NCBI RefSeq assembly: GCF_000003605.2
Contig: NW_003155305.1
Location: 1-36,429 of the forward strand
Source of the DNA: Saccoglossus kowalevskii
Taxonomy: Eukaryota; Hemichordata; Enteropneusta; Harrimaniidae
Reading direction: 5' to 3'
Length of the DNA stretch: 36,429 bases
The translations under genes were made by a program, and so were the position numbers. Positions within the stretch are counted from its first letter, which is position 1. Each line of letters begins with the position of its first letter. The notes beneath the pieces were generated by a model. It did not search any database. It was given only the letters and a program-made list of their open reading frames with translations, and had not been told where the DNA came from. Below, in pieces: positions 1-11,200 of the stretch.

Positions 1-125
1 AATACCTTGACTCTTTTTTTTCTATTTTTTACGTTATCGTACTTTGATTTTTTTTTTTTTTTAATCACTTATATATTTATTGCTGTAAACCAATAGAACA
101 TTTGTAATTCTAAGGATGCAATAAA

Positions 126-126
<1 letters not shown>

Positions 127-176
<50 letters not shown>
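127..176. repeat. (TTA)n microsatellite
   Basis: About 16-17 uninterrupted TTA units on the plus strand, preceded by a T-rich stretch. Likely to vary in length. Confidence 0.97.
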
Positions 177-622
177 GTTTGTTGTCATCAGAGTACTTCG
201 CTAGGACCTACAGGACTCTATAGTAAACGTGTCGCTCTCCATGACCAACTTCTACAAAGTACCGAAAAATCTAATTGTTGAAAACATCACTACCGGTAAG
301 TTGAAGATTATAAACTGGAACTCGAAGGCCTCAAAACACATTCTGTGCCCAGGAATATAACGGCACACGGCGTTTGAATCAGTCACAGTACCGACCGTTA
401 CATCGCGAGTCATCGAATAGTAGCACCGCAAACCAAGGGTCATTCAATAACCAAACACTCCCTTGCTCCCTTGCTCTGTCCGACTGTGTGCGACCCGAGT
501 CCACGTCGCGAGCTCAGTTTCTATTTACGAAATACCAAATATATTGATACTAATGGGCCCGGCAACGTTAAATTATAATGTGCCACAACGCCATTGAACA
601 ATCAATACGTCACTTCCTGAGT

Positions 623-664
623 CCTATTCGTGAGGTCGTATCTGTGAGGTTCTATTCGTGAGGT
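623..664. repeat. 14-bp tandem triplication
   Basis: Three adjacent 14-bp units end in TGAGGT (623-636, 637-650, 651-664). The first and third are almost identical (cTATTCGTGAGGT) and the middle one diverges. Confidence 0.85.
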
Positions 665-1482
665 ATATAGCGTGCGCATACATCAATTGCAGTTCATTGA
701 CACGCAGATCGCCACAAACCAACCGATAGCGCCACCTGTGTTGACACAATGGTGCACAGTTTCCTAAATAAAACAAATTAGAGTTTAAACATTGTACCAG
801 TGCATATAATTTCCACTAAGCGTTCTAATGACGAAATCGTGAATATTGTATATTCACCGGGTATATATTTTTTTCAAAGTTGACTCTTTTATACTCACGA
901 TATGTTTAATTAAATAATTTAGTGGGAAAATATAGAGAATGAAGCCATATCCCAAGAAATCTAAACTCCCGGCCCTTGCTACTGTCTGTTACCGAAGTTT
1001 ATATTACCAACTAATAACGATAAACATCACAACACGGCGTATTTCTTTATTATAACTATTTCTGTTCAAGGTTTACTTCAATTCTCTCTGTATAAAACAA
1101 ATTGAATCAAATCACCCGTGTTATTAACCAAATAGTTTATCCGAAAGTACAAATTAGCTGAATTGATAAATATATTTATCTGTTGCCCTCTTGCGGTGGT
1201 TTTGTATTCACCATGAGTATTCAGTTTTCTGCGATTTACATTTGTCCGATAGGAGCTTCAAGGTTTGCAGAATATGATTTCATACACACCTATTTTGTGC
1301 AAAAAAATAGCGCAAATACCACATTTTCCATCTGCTTACAAAGTCTGAAATTTAAGAATACAATAAATCAAAAAAATATTGATTCTCATATCACAGTGAC
1401 AGTCAACACAACGACCCGCAACAGCTCTTAGTTTAGATAAAATAAATGTTGTAAGTAACACTAGTCAATTAAAACAATTAAA

Positions 1483-1732
1483 AAAATAACTACATTTTCG
1501 GATAAGCTGGAATATCCAGCTTTCTATATACCATGAATATATAATATAGCATGTCTTAAATGTCAGCAGCTTGTTCACCTCAATGTGTGATTTGACAGGG
1601 GCATCTCAAAATAACTACATTTTCGGATAAGCTGGAATATTCAGCTTTCTATATACCATGAATATATAATATAGCATGTCTTAAATGTCAGCAGCCTGTT
1701 CACCCCAATGTGTGATTTGAAAGGGGCATCTC
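1483..1732. repeat. 125-bp tandem duplication
   Basis: Two head-to-tail copies, 1483-1607 and 1608-1732, differ at four positions. Each contains a hairpin-forming palindrome (agctggaatatccagct at 1505-1521 in copy 1). The change in copy 2 turns a C into T opposite G. The array stops abruptly on both sides. Source family unknown. Confidence 0.95.
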
Positions 1733-2270
1733 ATTGGCGCACATTTTTGTTTTTCTATAACTTTTGTTGTTGTTATTGTCTAATCATTTGAAACAATATG
1801 GTGATTGTTGATTTTAGGCTTCAAAGATCGCACCATGGCCCGCCTAAATGTAACACAATTTAGGCAGTACTAATATTCCCCGTTCATAAGCTCATCACCT
1901 ACATACACAACAATCGTGTGACACGTTCTAATTAAAACTTTAATATTTATTTACTATAATGTTTATCGAATAGAGACAGTGTTGAAATTGATGCATACAG
2001 AGAATATGTTTTCAAAGGTAGCTTTTAATGAATTAATCACTAGTCGTTAGACTGGTAAAATGATTATTAAAATAAGTTAATTAATTAAGCCTTGGTATGA
2101 GTAACCGTGATTGACCAACATATATTGCGTAGAACATGGTTCTACTGAACCGTTTCACATCATAACAGACTTTGCTTCAGCATAACAGATGGTTTGATTA
2201 GACAAATTATGAATAAATAATGGAGATAAACAAAAAAGTAAACGAGACAGCGTCCTCTGGTACCACTAAG

Positions 2271-2489
2271 TCACAATTCAATTCTTAAAGTTTTGCCGTA
2301 ACCCCATTTGCCCCCTCAAACTTCAATGGGTATATTCTGGGATTCACAATTCAATTCTTCGAGTTTTGTCGTAACCTCATTCGCCCCCTCAAACTTCAAT
2401 GGGTATATTCTGGGATTCACAATTCAATTCTTCGAGTTTTGTCGTAATCCTACTCACCTCCTCAAACCTCAATGGGTATATTCTGGGCT
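2271..2489. repeat. 73-bp tandem triplication
   Basis: Three adjacent 73-bp units start tcacaattcaattctt at 2271, 2344 and 2417, with the start of a fourth at 2490. Units 1 and 2 are the closest pair overall; unit 3 has several substitutions in its second half. The 104-codon frame across it is a by-product, since 73 is not a multiple of three. Confidence 0.95.
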
Positions 2490-4861
2490 TCACAATCGTG
2501 CAATATTTTGCACATTTTTTTTTTTAATTTGGGCGAATTTATTTTTTATTATTTTTTTTAATGATAATGGTCACCAAATTGTACAATCCAATATACGCCG
2601 TGCGCACGCGCAGAAAATATAGTCTGAAGTATGTCGATAATTTGAATTCAATTTCATTTTGGAGGACTTAGCGAGGCACTCTGACTGGCTGGTGTCAACA
2701 AATGTAAACAAGAATAATTTTGAATAATTATTGCTGATTAAATTGTGTAGTATAGCAAAGAAAATAATGATGGAAATTTACACATGGGGTTTTATATTAT
2801 ATCAGTCAGACACTAAAGACAACAGTGCCGTTAGGACAATGGCTGTTTGCATGTATCAGTTATTGGCAGATAATAAAAGAATTCGTAGTATTATTTGGTT
2901 ACTGTCTAATGAGCCATTAATACACAGAAAAAAAAATATGACTCCCGAAACTTCTTTTCGAATAATAAAATCGTTTATGTATAAGAATGTTTTTTTTTTG
3001 TATGACAAACTCCTCCACCCAAAATTAAAACACCGACATTTGACATCTGTCCTTATGCTATGATTATATTCTATAGGTGTGCGAGGATACTGGCGTTACT
3101 GCGTGGAGATTATAAGTAATAATATATAATATATACACTTACATGGTCCCATGGAACATTGTATAATAATAACAACAACAGTGATACTATGTTTATACAT
3201 GATGATATTATGCAATAAATTTGGAAGACACTAATATTAACTGCAGTAAATATTTATGGCTTATGAATACCGTAACTTGAATGTACATCTCCCGATGTAC
3301 ACACCTGGACATATCCTGGAATCAACAATCTATCCCCGTGATTTTCTTCACTGTGAGTGATTGCAGGTCAGGATTCCATATCTTGTAATCACCCCCACTT
3401 TGAAGTTCGTGCTTCAGAGTCCGTTTCTCACGCACGCCATATTGAGTATATATAAATCGAAAAAGTTAATATAAGATGAAATTAACTACAATATTTAATA
3501 AAGTACACGTAACACTGAGAACGGTGGTTTCCCACTAAATTGAGTTGTCGATGGTGGTGTAATACTCGTGTGCAATGACACTAAGAAATACATTACACTG
3601 ACAGACTACCAAGGATTGAAATGTTGTTGAAAACTCCTAAAAATACTAACATGTACACTGTAAGGATTGACGTGGCTATAGACATAAATAGGGATTTACA
3701 AAACTTTACTTTCTTTGTTTTTGAATTATTTAACCTCGGTTGTAGGTTTTTGAGAAGTTATCAAAATGGTCATCAGAGAATAGTTTAACGATATGCGGAA
3801 AACAGTAGCCATTGTTTCCATGGGAACCAATAGCAAACAAATGTAGTGGTTTTAAATTTAGAAACAGCAAACTGATAAATGTAAACATACACCAACTGGA
3901 GTTGAAATACTAGTATTGCCGTGTAATTCAACGCAGATGGCTATGGCGGTGTGTAGCACTAGTACTGGCGACAACAAAATAAGGTAAGACAATTCATTCC
4001 ATCCGTATATATAAGACAAAAGGAAAGTATTCAATCTACAAGATGTGTTATGACGTCAGCTAATTCCACGATAGACAACTACATTCATACACCATTCAAT
4101 CAATTTGTCATCATATCAGATCGTAATTCTTACTAAGACATTGTGAAAAACTATACAAATTGCACGTAATAAGAAGATTACAGTAAACAAATAATAAACT
4201 CAAATTGTACTATTAAATTACTATTTTTTTAAAAGCAATATCATATAAATCGGTATTCTCGGTTTTATAAACCCCAGATTTACTGAGTTTCAATATGCAA
4301 CTCTTTATTTTTTCTAAAGAACCAGAATTCAGCGAACAATTTATCTTGAAAAGTTTTGTTTCTACTATTTCACATTTTAATTAATAAGTAAGTATAATAT
4401 AATAATATTCACATACAAGCTTAGAGACATTACTGTCTTTACAGATTGAAAGTATAACAGACTACACATATGGATTTTAATAAATGTATTCCCTGTATAT
4501 AAACAGCTCATTATAATAATAACAAACACTCTCCAGTACAATATTATCATCTGCTTTCTTGATTCCGATCTTTTCCAATTTCTGCTTGACCAGTCAGTAA
4601 CAACGAGAGAAGACTTTTTTTCGAGAAAAACATATATATTGAGAAATGATACTGCGGGATAGTTGTAACGGTATTCGGCTATTATTCACGCCTTTTTGAT
4701 CGCCTAAGAAAACAATGGCAGAACACTAAAGTCAGGAGAGATCTGACTGTGTTAAAGTCGCCAGTCCATCCGTGCGCATGCGTTACAGGCAAACTGAATA
4801 TGTTCTACACAAGTGCAATTACGTACTAACTTATACTACGGTGCAAACATTACACGAAGGC

Positions 4862-4867
4862 TTTATT
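4862..4867 (-). terminator. Candidate polyadenylation signal of the sFRP gene
   Basis: AATAAA on the minus strand lies 134 bases past the stop codon and is followed within about 20 bases by a GT-rich stretch (tgtaatgtttg). An ATTAAA variant occurs earlier at 4934-4929. Position and downstream bases fit a real signal, but AT-rich flanks give many chance hexamers. Confidence 0.5.
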
Positions 4868-5000
4868 CTACGTTACAATAACTATTTTTACACTTATCAA
4901 AGCAGTTAAATTAAACTATTTTGATAATTTTAATTGTTATCATTATTTTAAGAACGACAATTATGTCCACACTCTAGACTATTCTACTGCACACTCTGAT

Positions 5001-5222
5001 TTAATTTTTCCCTGACCTTCTCTGTGCAGGTTTTTTATTCCTTCTGCTACCACTGCTGCCACCACCGCCACCACCACCACCACCAGTTTCAGGTGGCTGT
5101 TCAACGGGCACGGGCGCTGCAGTCGTTGGCGGCGGCGTGTCACTGGATTTACGGCGTCTTCCTCCACTCGAGCCGCGTCGCTTCCCTTTACCTTGGCTTT
5201 TCGCGAGTTTTTTTTCCCATTT
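5001..5222 (-). CDS. sfrp3/4: sFRP3/4 exon 6: end of NTR and basic, Gly-rich tail
   Basis: This last coding exon encodes residues 298-370 and the TAA stop. It opens with KWEKKLAK, matching the R/Q-W-x-x-K/R-L segment that closes the NTR of FRZB and SFRP4. A basic stretch follows ([14 protein letters not shown], 309-322), then a Pro/Thr-rich part (327-343), nine glycines (344-352) and a second basic block ending RRSGKN. Lys/Arg-rich tails are typical of the family and are thought to favour binding to heparan sulfate. The acceptor is tctcttacag|AAATGG. The other two frames here also stay open, but only this one continues the phase-0 junction with family similarity. Confidence 0.93.
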   Translation of the reverse strand, partial: KWEKKLAKSQGKGKRRGSSGGRRRKSSDTPPPTTAAPVPVEQPPETGGGGGGGGGSSGSRRNKKPAQRRSGKN

Positions 5223-8200
5223 CTGTAAGAGATAAATATAATAACTGTTACAAAAAGTGTATTTGAAGTATAGATAGATAACATGTGAATGCTGGTACCG
5301 AATGAGCTGACCATGTGCATGCTGATTCGGCTTGTTGTCATGGTGATTTTGAATTTTCTACATTAAAACGCACCAACAGTGACTTTCGTCACATTGCCTA
5401 CATGCAAGTAAGCAAACTTCATTTGCAGTATCCCTTAGGAGCGAGAAATCTTTATTTATTGTAAGCAGCTATTTCGGAATTTTAGGGTAGACTATGTATT
5501 GTCGGCATGTTCAAGTATGATTCAGTAACGTCAATAAAAGCTAATTATCAACTACAAACAAGTTCAGTTGTCAAACTACCCACCACACATGTCGGCAGTG
5601 TTACATTTATTTTATTTGTTTTTGTCGATAATAATCGTTACAGTAACGGACTTACAGTGATAGATTTGGTCCATTTATTTTTCCACGATTCCATTAGACT
5701 TGATGGCAGGAACAGCAATCTATTATTGTCACTGTCAACATGACCAGATATCATGTACTCTTCGTTTTCTTTCAGTTCTGGACATACACAAGAAGCGTTG
5801 GTCCAAAGGTGTACCTGGAAAATCAAATAATGACAATTAAATAACGTGCGTGTTTCGTATTTTCACCTGAAATTCCTGCTATGAAAACGTCACTTACAAT
5901 CTTTGTTGGGCCTACGTGAGCAAATTTAAATACAAAATAGGAGCCCGTGAGTTGAGAATTTTTTTCAGTATCGTTATGAAACTGTTTTTATAACAGAAAA
6001 TAGAGCAACATCTTCAGCTATTTCCGCACTGAACAACTTGCACGTTTATGCAAAACCATCAGACCAAGAATGAATTAATGTGAGCGCCCTTATAGTAAGT
6101 TACTATAAATGCGTACGGAGGAATGAGCTCAATAAACATTTTCGTGAGGGCATTTTTTACGCCCTGCGAATGTTCGAGATAAAACGGTGTAGCAGACTAC
6201 ATCCCGGAATATAAGGTAATGCACGCCGCGCAGAAGTACTGAAGTAGTCAGTCACTTTCAAGATGTAGGGCGGTATAACACCGCAGACGACGTTTTGAAC
6301 AGACGACAAGCGGCCAAGCGGATATGACTCAAAATTCAAAACTGGAGAAGAATGTGGCCAGATAAATTGATTATTTAATGGGCAACGACACCATTCGCCG
6401 CACACCGTCACTGCGAATCATTCCTTACCTGCCATTTTTAACACACGTGGCTTTTATTAGTACGGTCAACCAACGATAATTCTTACCGAATTTGGCTTCA
6501 AGGAATGTGGAAAGACATTTTATCTCTGAGTCATTAATACAAATCATAATGTTTCCACAAGCGCGAATGCTAATAAAGCAAACACACCGAGTTCGTAAGA
6601 AAAATAAAATAATTACACACGTAAACGTGTACCCAGCGGTGGATGGCGTTGTGTTTACGATGTGAAAACATGCCAGTAATCGCTCTTCTGCTCGCCATAT
6701 GCTACGCAATCTAAAAATGAAAGTATGTGAGGTATATTTGATAACTGAGTGATGATATTAAGATTATACACAGCGGGGGAAGGGGGCTCTGACACCACTC
6801 TAGCTAGAACTAAACTCCACCAAGAAAATAAATAGACACGAGATAAATTGCTGTCACGCCAAGATGTGCAGACTGTGAGTCAGTGGGCCAAAGTTTATAA
6901 AAGAGAATGCGAAGGACAGCAGTCCAATTTAGCAGAATTGATACCCATGTAAGTCTGCCGAAAATTAAACAACTTTCAAAACAAATGTGGACTTTCAGGC
7001 AGCTGAAGAAGAATTATCGAGCAACATCGTGACAAATTGTAAACATTATGTGACTTAGAGCTATGTGCGTTTTAAACCGCAACTTTAATTAAAGCAGTGT
7101 ATCCGTCTACGTATCCGTATCCTATGTTGACTAAGCAAATAATAAAACAAAGTTACAAAATGCTGGTTGGATTTACAGATACGTAAGCACAATGGTCCAA
7201 TGCAGGGAAAACAATAATTGTCTGGACAGGGTTACTACAAAAATCACGATTAGTGGAGACAAAATCTATTGTGTGCCGAAGTAAATTAGACTTAATCGTG
7301 TCAGTATCCCTTTCTGAAGTTCGTTTGTTTTAATATAATCATTAGCGACAACTTCAAGTGCGCCACGTATCTCAATCAACTCAGCGTCGTTAGCAATTGC
7401 AAAGCCATAGAATAAATCGAAGATACAGTCCATAGTAAAAAACATGCACGGTTCTAAGTATTACGCAATTTAGCGTGTACATGTGTATAGAGACTAATTA
7501 CCCAACACATAGATTTCGGTTTGTGCACTGTTATCATTCGGTTACTGGTTAGTTTTAGTCATCATGTGGGTTTTAGAATTGCTCTAAAAATCCAATAAAT
7601 GAAACCCACTGCATGTTCAAACTGTGGAGTGCAAATCTGATAGACGGACTGTGTAGTATTCCACTGAACAATGTAATAGGGGTGCATTCTCAAATAGTAT
7701 AATAATTCAAACACATATACATATTTTTTAATTCAGCAGAATTAAAATAGTAAATGCAGCACAAAATTAAGAAGGTTGTTCGATTATTTCAAATGAAGCC
7801 TTGTAACTGTAATACTACGCATAGTTCCCTTCTTATTGCTCCTTGCTAACACAATCATGGGAGAACACACAGCGGTGTAAGAAATGTCGCAGATAATCCA
7901 CAATTAATTACTATAATTTATAGACTAGCAACAGAAGCCTACGTTCCTTCATTCAATGCCCAAAGCTGTTTGCGTATGAACAGACGCGGTTCAATGGCAT
8001 GCATGTTGATGCGGTAGTGCGGAATTGCCAGAAATTGTTTTCCCTTATGACCTACACCTTGAGAATGTTTCGTTGGAAACTTGGTCTATACACAGGGAAT
8101 AAAACATTTTCATTAAAACCCGATGTTTATGACACGTATTTGCTATGTTGCTACGTTGACCTACCTCCCCCGTTGGTATTTCTAGATTGGGTGGTTGCTT

Positions 8201-11200
8201 TATCACACTTTCTACGTTGACCGTTGTTTCCACCATGTTATTTTGACGCTCAGCGCGAAACGATTGAACAACTGCTTGGATAGCTGAGTTTAAAAACAAA
8301 ACAATATAATGTATCATTAACGCTTTCTCTGCAAATTAAATATATATGCTTACATTATTTATTAGTAATAATAAAAAAACACCAACACATACGAAAACAC
8401 ATTATTGGTATTGATAATGTGATACTCTTCACATTAGAATAACTACATTTCAGTTCATTATATTTTTTTATTTGACTTTATCAAATTACGAATATTCGTA
8501 TCTTAAAGGCTGGCAGTCGTCGCACCGCGTCGTGTTCTACATGCTTCCCATAGCGACGTAGACAACGCGTATAAAATACATCACACGAAATTTGAATACG
8601 CGCTGCACTAATAATTTAAACACAATACCAAATTAGTAAACAAATAACTCTCAAACGATGTATATACATACTAGTTAGTAGCTTATCGCATTGGACGATG
8701 CAAGCCTCAAACTCCGTATATCATGCATATTTAAAAACATCTCTGATTTACTATTTACTATGATTTACTAACCATATTCATATTTATTTTTCACATATGT
8801 CTTCCTGGTTGCTTTAACCTTCTTCCGACAATTTTTGCACACGCCACCACCTAAAAATAGAAAAATTGTAACTTTTTTGTTAAACTGCGTTAGAATATGA
8901 TGTGTAATTAAGTGCACAGCATGTTGGCTTTATGTATCCAATGTCCTTCAGATTTATTGGTGAAACACTACTAAAGTGATTGAGGAACAAACAACACCAC
9001 CAACTTCAACTCTCTGAATTGAAAGTCCACGTTTTCAACTACTTACTCTTTTGGTCATGTTATAACTTACTATTTCTACATGCGGTAATCTAAATACTAT
9101 AGTCTATTGTCTTCCTATATCAGGAACTTGCCGCTGGAATTGCTCCGAGTTGACGTTGTAGACATGTTAATACCATCACGGGGTACAATCCCCGTTTCCA
9201 CAACTACACTTTCACTAACTTTGGTACATTCAGGGTTGACATTTTCCTTTAGTGTGGTGATGTTTGGTGGTTCTTTTTATTCGAAATAGAAGTATATAAA
9301 ACGAACAATGTCAAACATGTTGTAATTTGATATACGCCAAATCAAACCCGAAAATCTCAAGCGCAAAACGTACATTTTTCTCATCTGCCCAGTCCTGACA
9401 GTTATGCCTTATGCTGCTGTAGGGTATGTACTATTGTGATTTAGAATTTAGACTTAATAAGTTGACAAATATTTGATACAGAAACGCAACAATAAAAGTG
9501 ACTTTTTAATACGAATTATCGTATTGAAAGAGTGCCGACAATGACCATTATTTTGTTTCGACAAATCTAAATGAATATTCGCTGTATGCTACGTAGTTTC
9601 GTCTATTTTGTTCATATATTGGGGCACTGAAGCTAGTTTACACTTATATATAAGAGAAAAAAGTCATGCTGTCAAATCAACAAATCAAACGAATTATCAT
9701 TATTGTAATCATTCAAGGTTAAGACCTTTTTGGAGACGCTTCTAAACTCGATTATAGGATTCTATTCGATAAAATTTGTCATAACTATAACAAACCAAAA
9801 ACCTTTATGATATTTACAGAGGTAAGCTAGAGGTACAATTCTCAAACAGTGGGCGTGCAAATGGACATTCAACGTTTTAGTATGAATAAAACGAACTTAA
9901 GATTGTGTTGATTAACAAGCGAGGTTGGTGACTCCCAATAGTTCAGGTTTGGTACAATGCACTAAGTTAGTGAAATTTAATTTAAAATAATGCCTCAGGA
10001 CTTCGCGCTCATTCAATCTTGGAACAGGAAACTTTCTCACCATTTATTTTGAGCATATGTACACTTGTTTGCAATAACTTTAACCTTAAGTAGCCAGAGT
10101 TCGAAATGCGCGTATCGGCAGGTGTAGACACATTGACACAACTACACCCCCTCCATTCACACAATAACGCTCACACTCTCTCTTTTAATACAAAGAAATA
10201 ACTTCCATGCTTTTAATTTAACGTCTCTTATCAAAGCAGACCGCTGCTTTAGTTCGTTATGTGGGCAGTAACATGGGTCGTCAATGTAAATTGCTACTCT
10301 GAAGTCTAAATGAAAACCTTTACGATTTGTACCACGTATGGCCCAAATTCATCCGTCAACTTCGTTAAAGAGGTAACATTCATGTACGTTATAAATAACG
10401 ACTGCACCATGTCAAAGCAGTGACTAGAATACAGAACTATAATTATTCCGTGTTCGGTACCGTTAAAAAAACAATGAGTGGATCACAATGATATATCGCA
10501 TCGTGCATATCTGCACTGAGTACAGCCGCGCCGATCAAAGCTACCTCATACAGTTCAATGGTACGCCGCGTGGCAATGTGCCGCATTTGTCATATCTATC
10601 CAAGTTATTCGATATTCATAAAGTAAGTTAATACATTTTAAAATTTTGCCGACAGCGTTTTATTTGAGGACTTCAGCAACGGTCGGTTGGAGTGAAATAA
10701 GACTGAAATTTCAAATTTGTCGTGGGTCCACAGTCTCGAAATAAAAGAGGATTCCACAAAACAATTCATTTGCAGTGAGTGCATTTTATATTCTCCGATA
10801 TTGGCTTTTTATAACAGTCGTGCCATTTTCTCACGTATGGTTAATTTCGTTGTAACGATTCAGCGCTAGCCAACCGAATCACATCTCTGACACACCGAAA
10901 GGGCAGACTTAGGTCACGACCTCACTGCCTCTACAGCATACGAGTGATCGTGTAAGCATGATGTAAAATTGCAAGGATACCTGCATCCCCAATAATGAGC
11001 TTATCTCATGAAAAAAAACAGCTGATAGTAACAGAAAAACTAGAAACATATACATTCTAGTACAGTATTTTATAAATACAATTATATTGATTCGCCAATA
11101 AAGACAGAAAACAAACGCACAGACTGAACGCAAACATTATTAATTTCTAAATTTATAATACCTGACCACGATGAATATTGAATGTAATTATAAAAATCCC

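Larger units (their letters stand above)
1..4861. other. Downstream flank without a recognisable gene
   Basis: AT-rich sequence with homopolymer T tracts near 10-62 and 2515-2560 and the four tandem repeats listed separately. The longest open frame, 2731-3063 (+, 110 codons from a TTG), has no ATG start at its head and no recognisable motif. I see no exon here. Confidence 0.6.

Noticed and set aside
2308-2622. 104-codon plus-strand frame
   Set aside because: It lies mostly within the 73-bp tandem repeat and changes frame at every unit.
2731-3063. 110-codon plus-strand frame starting at TTG
   Set aside because: No motif, and no ATG at its head; one or two open stretches of this length are expected by chance in 36 kb of this composition.
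4979-5341. Valine/alanine-rich 120-codon minus-strand frame over exon 6
   Set aside because: It is the wrong frame of exon 6: the V/A run is the glycine codon run read out of frame. The phase-0 frame with KWEKKLAK matches the family.
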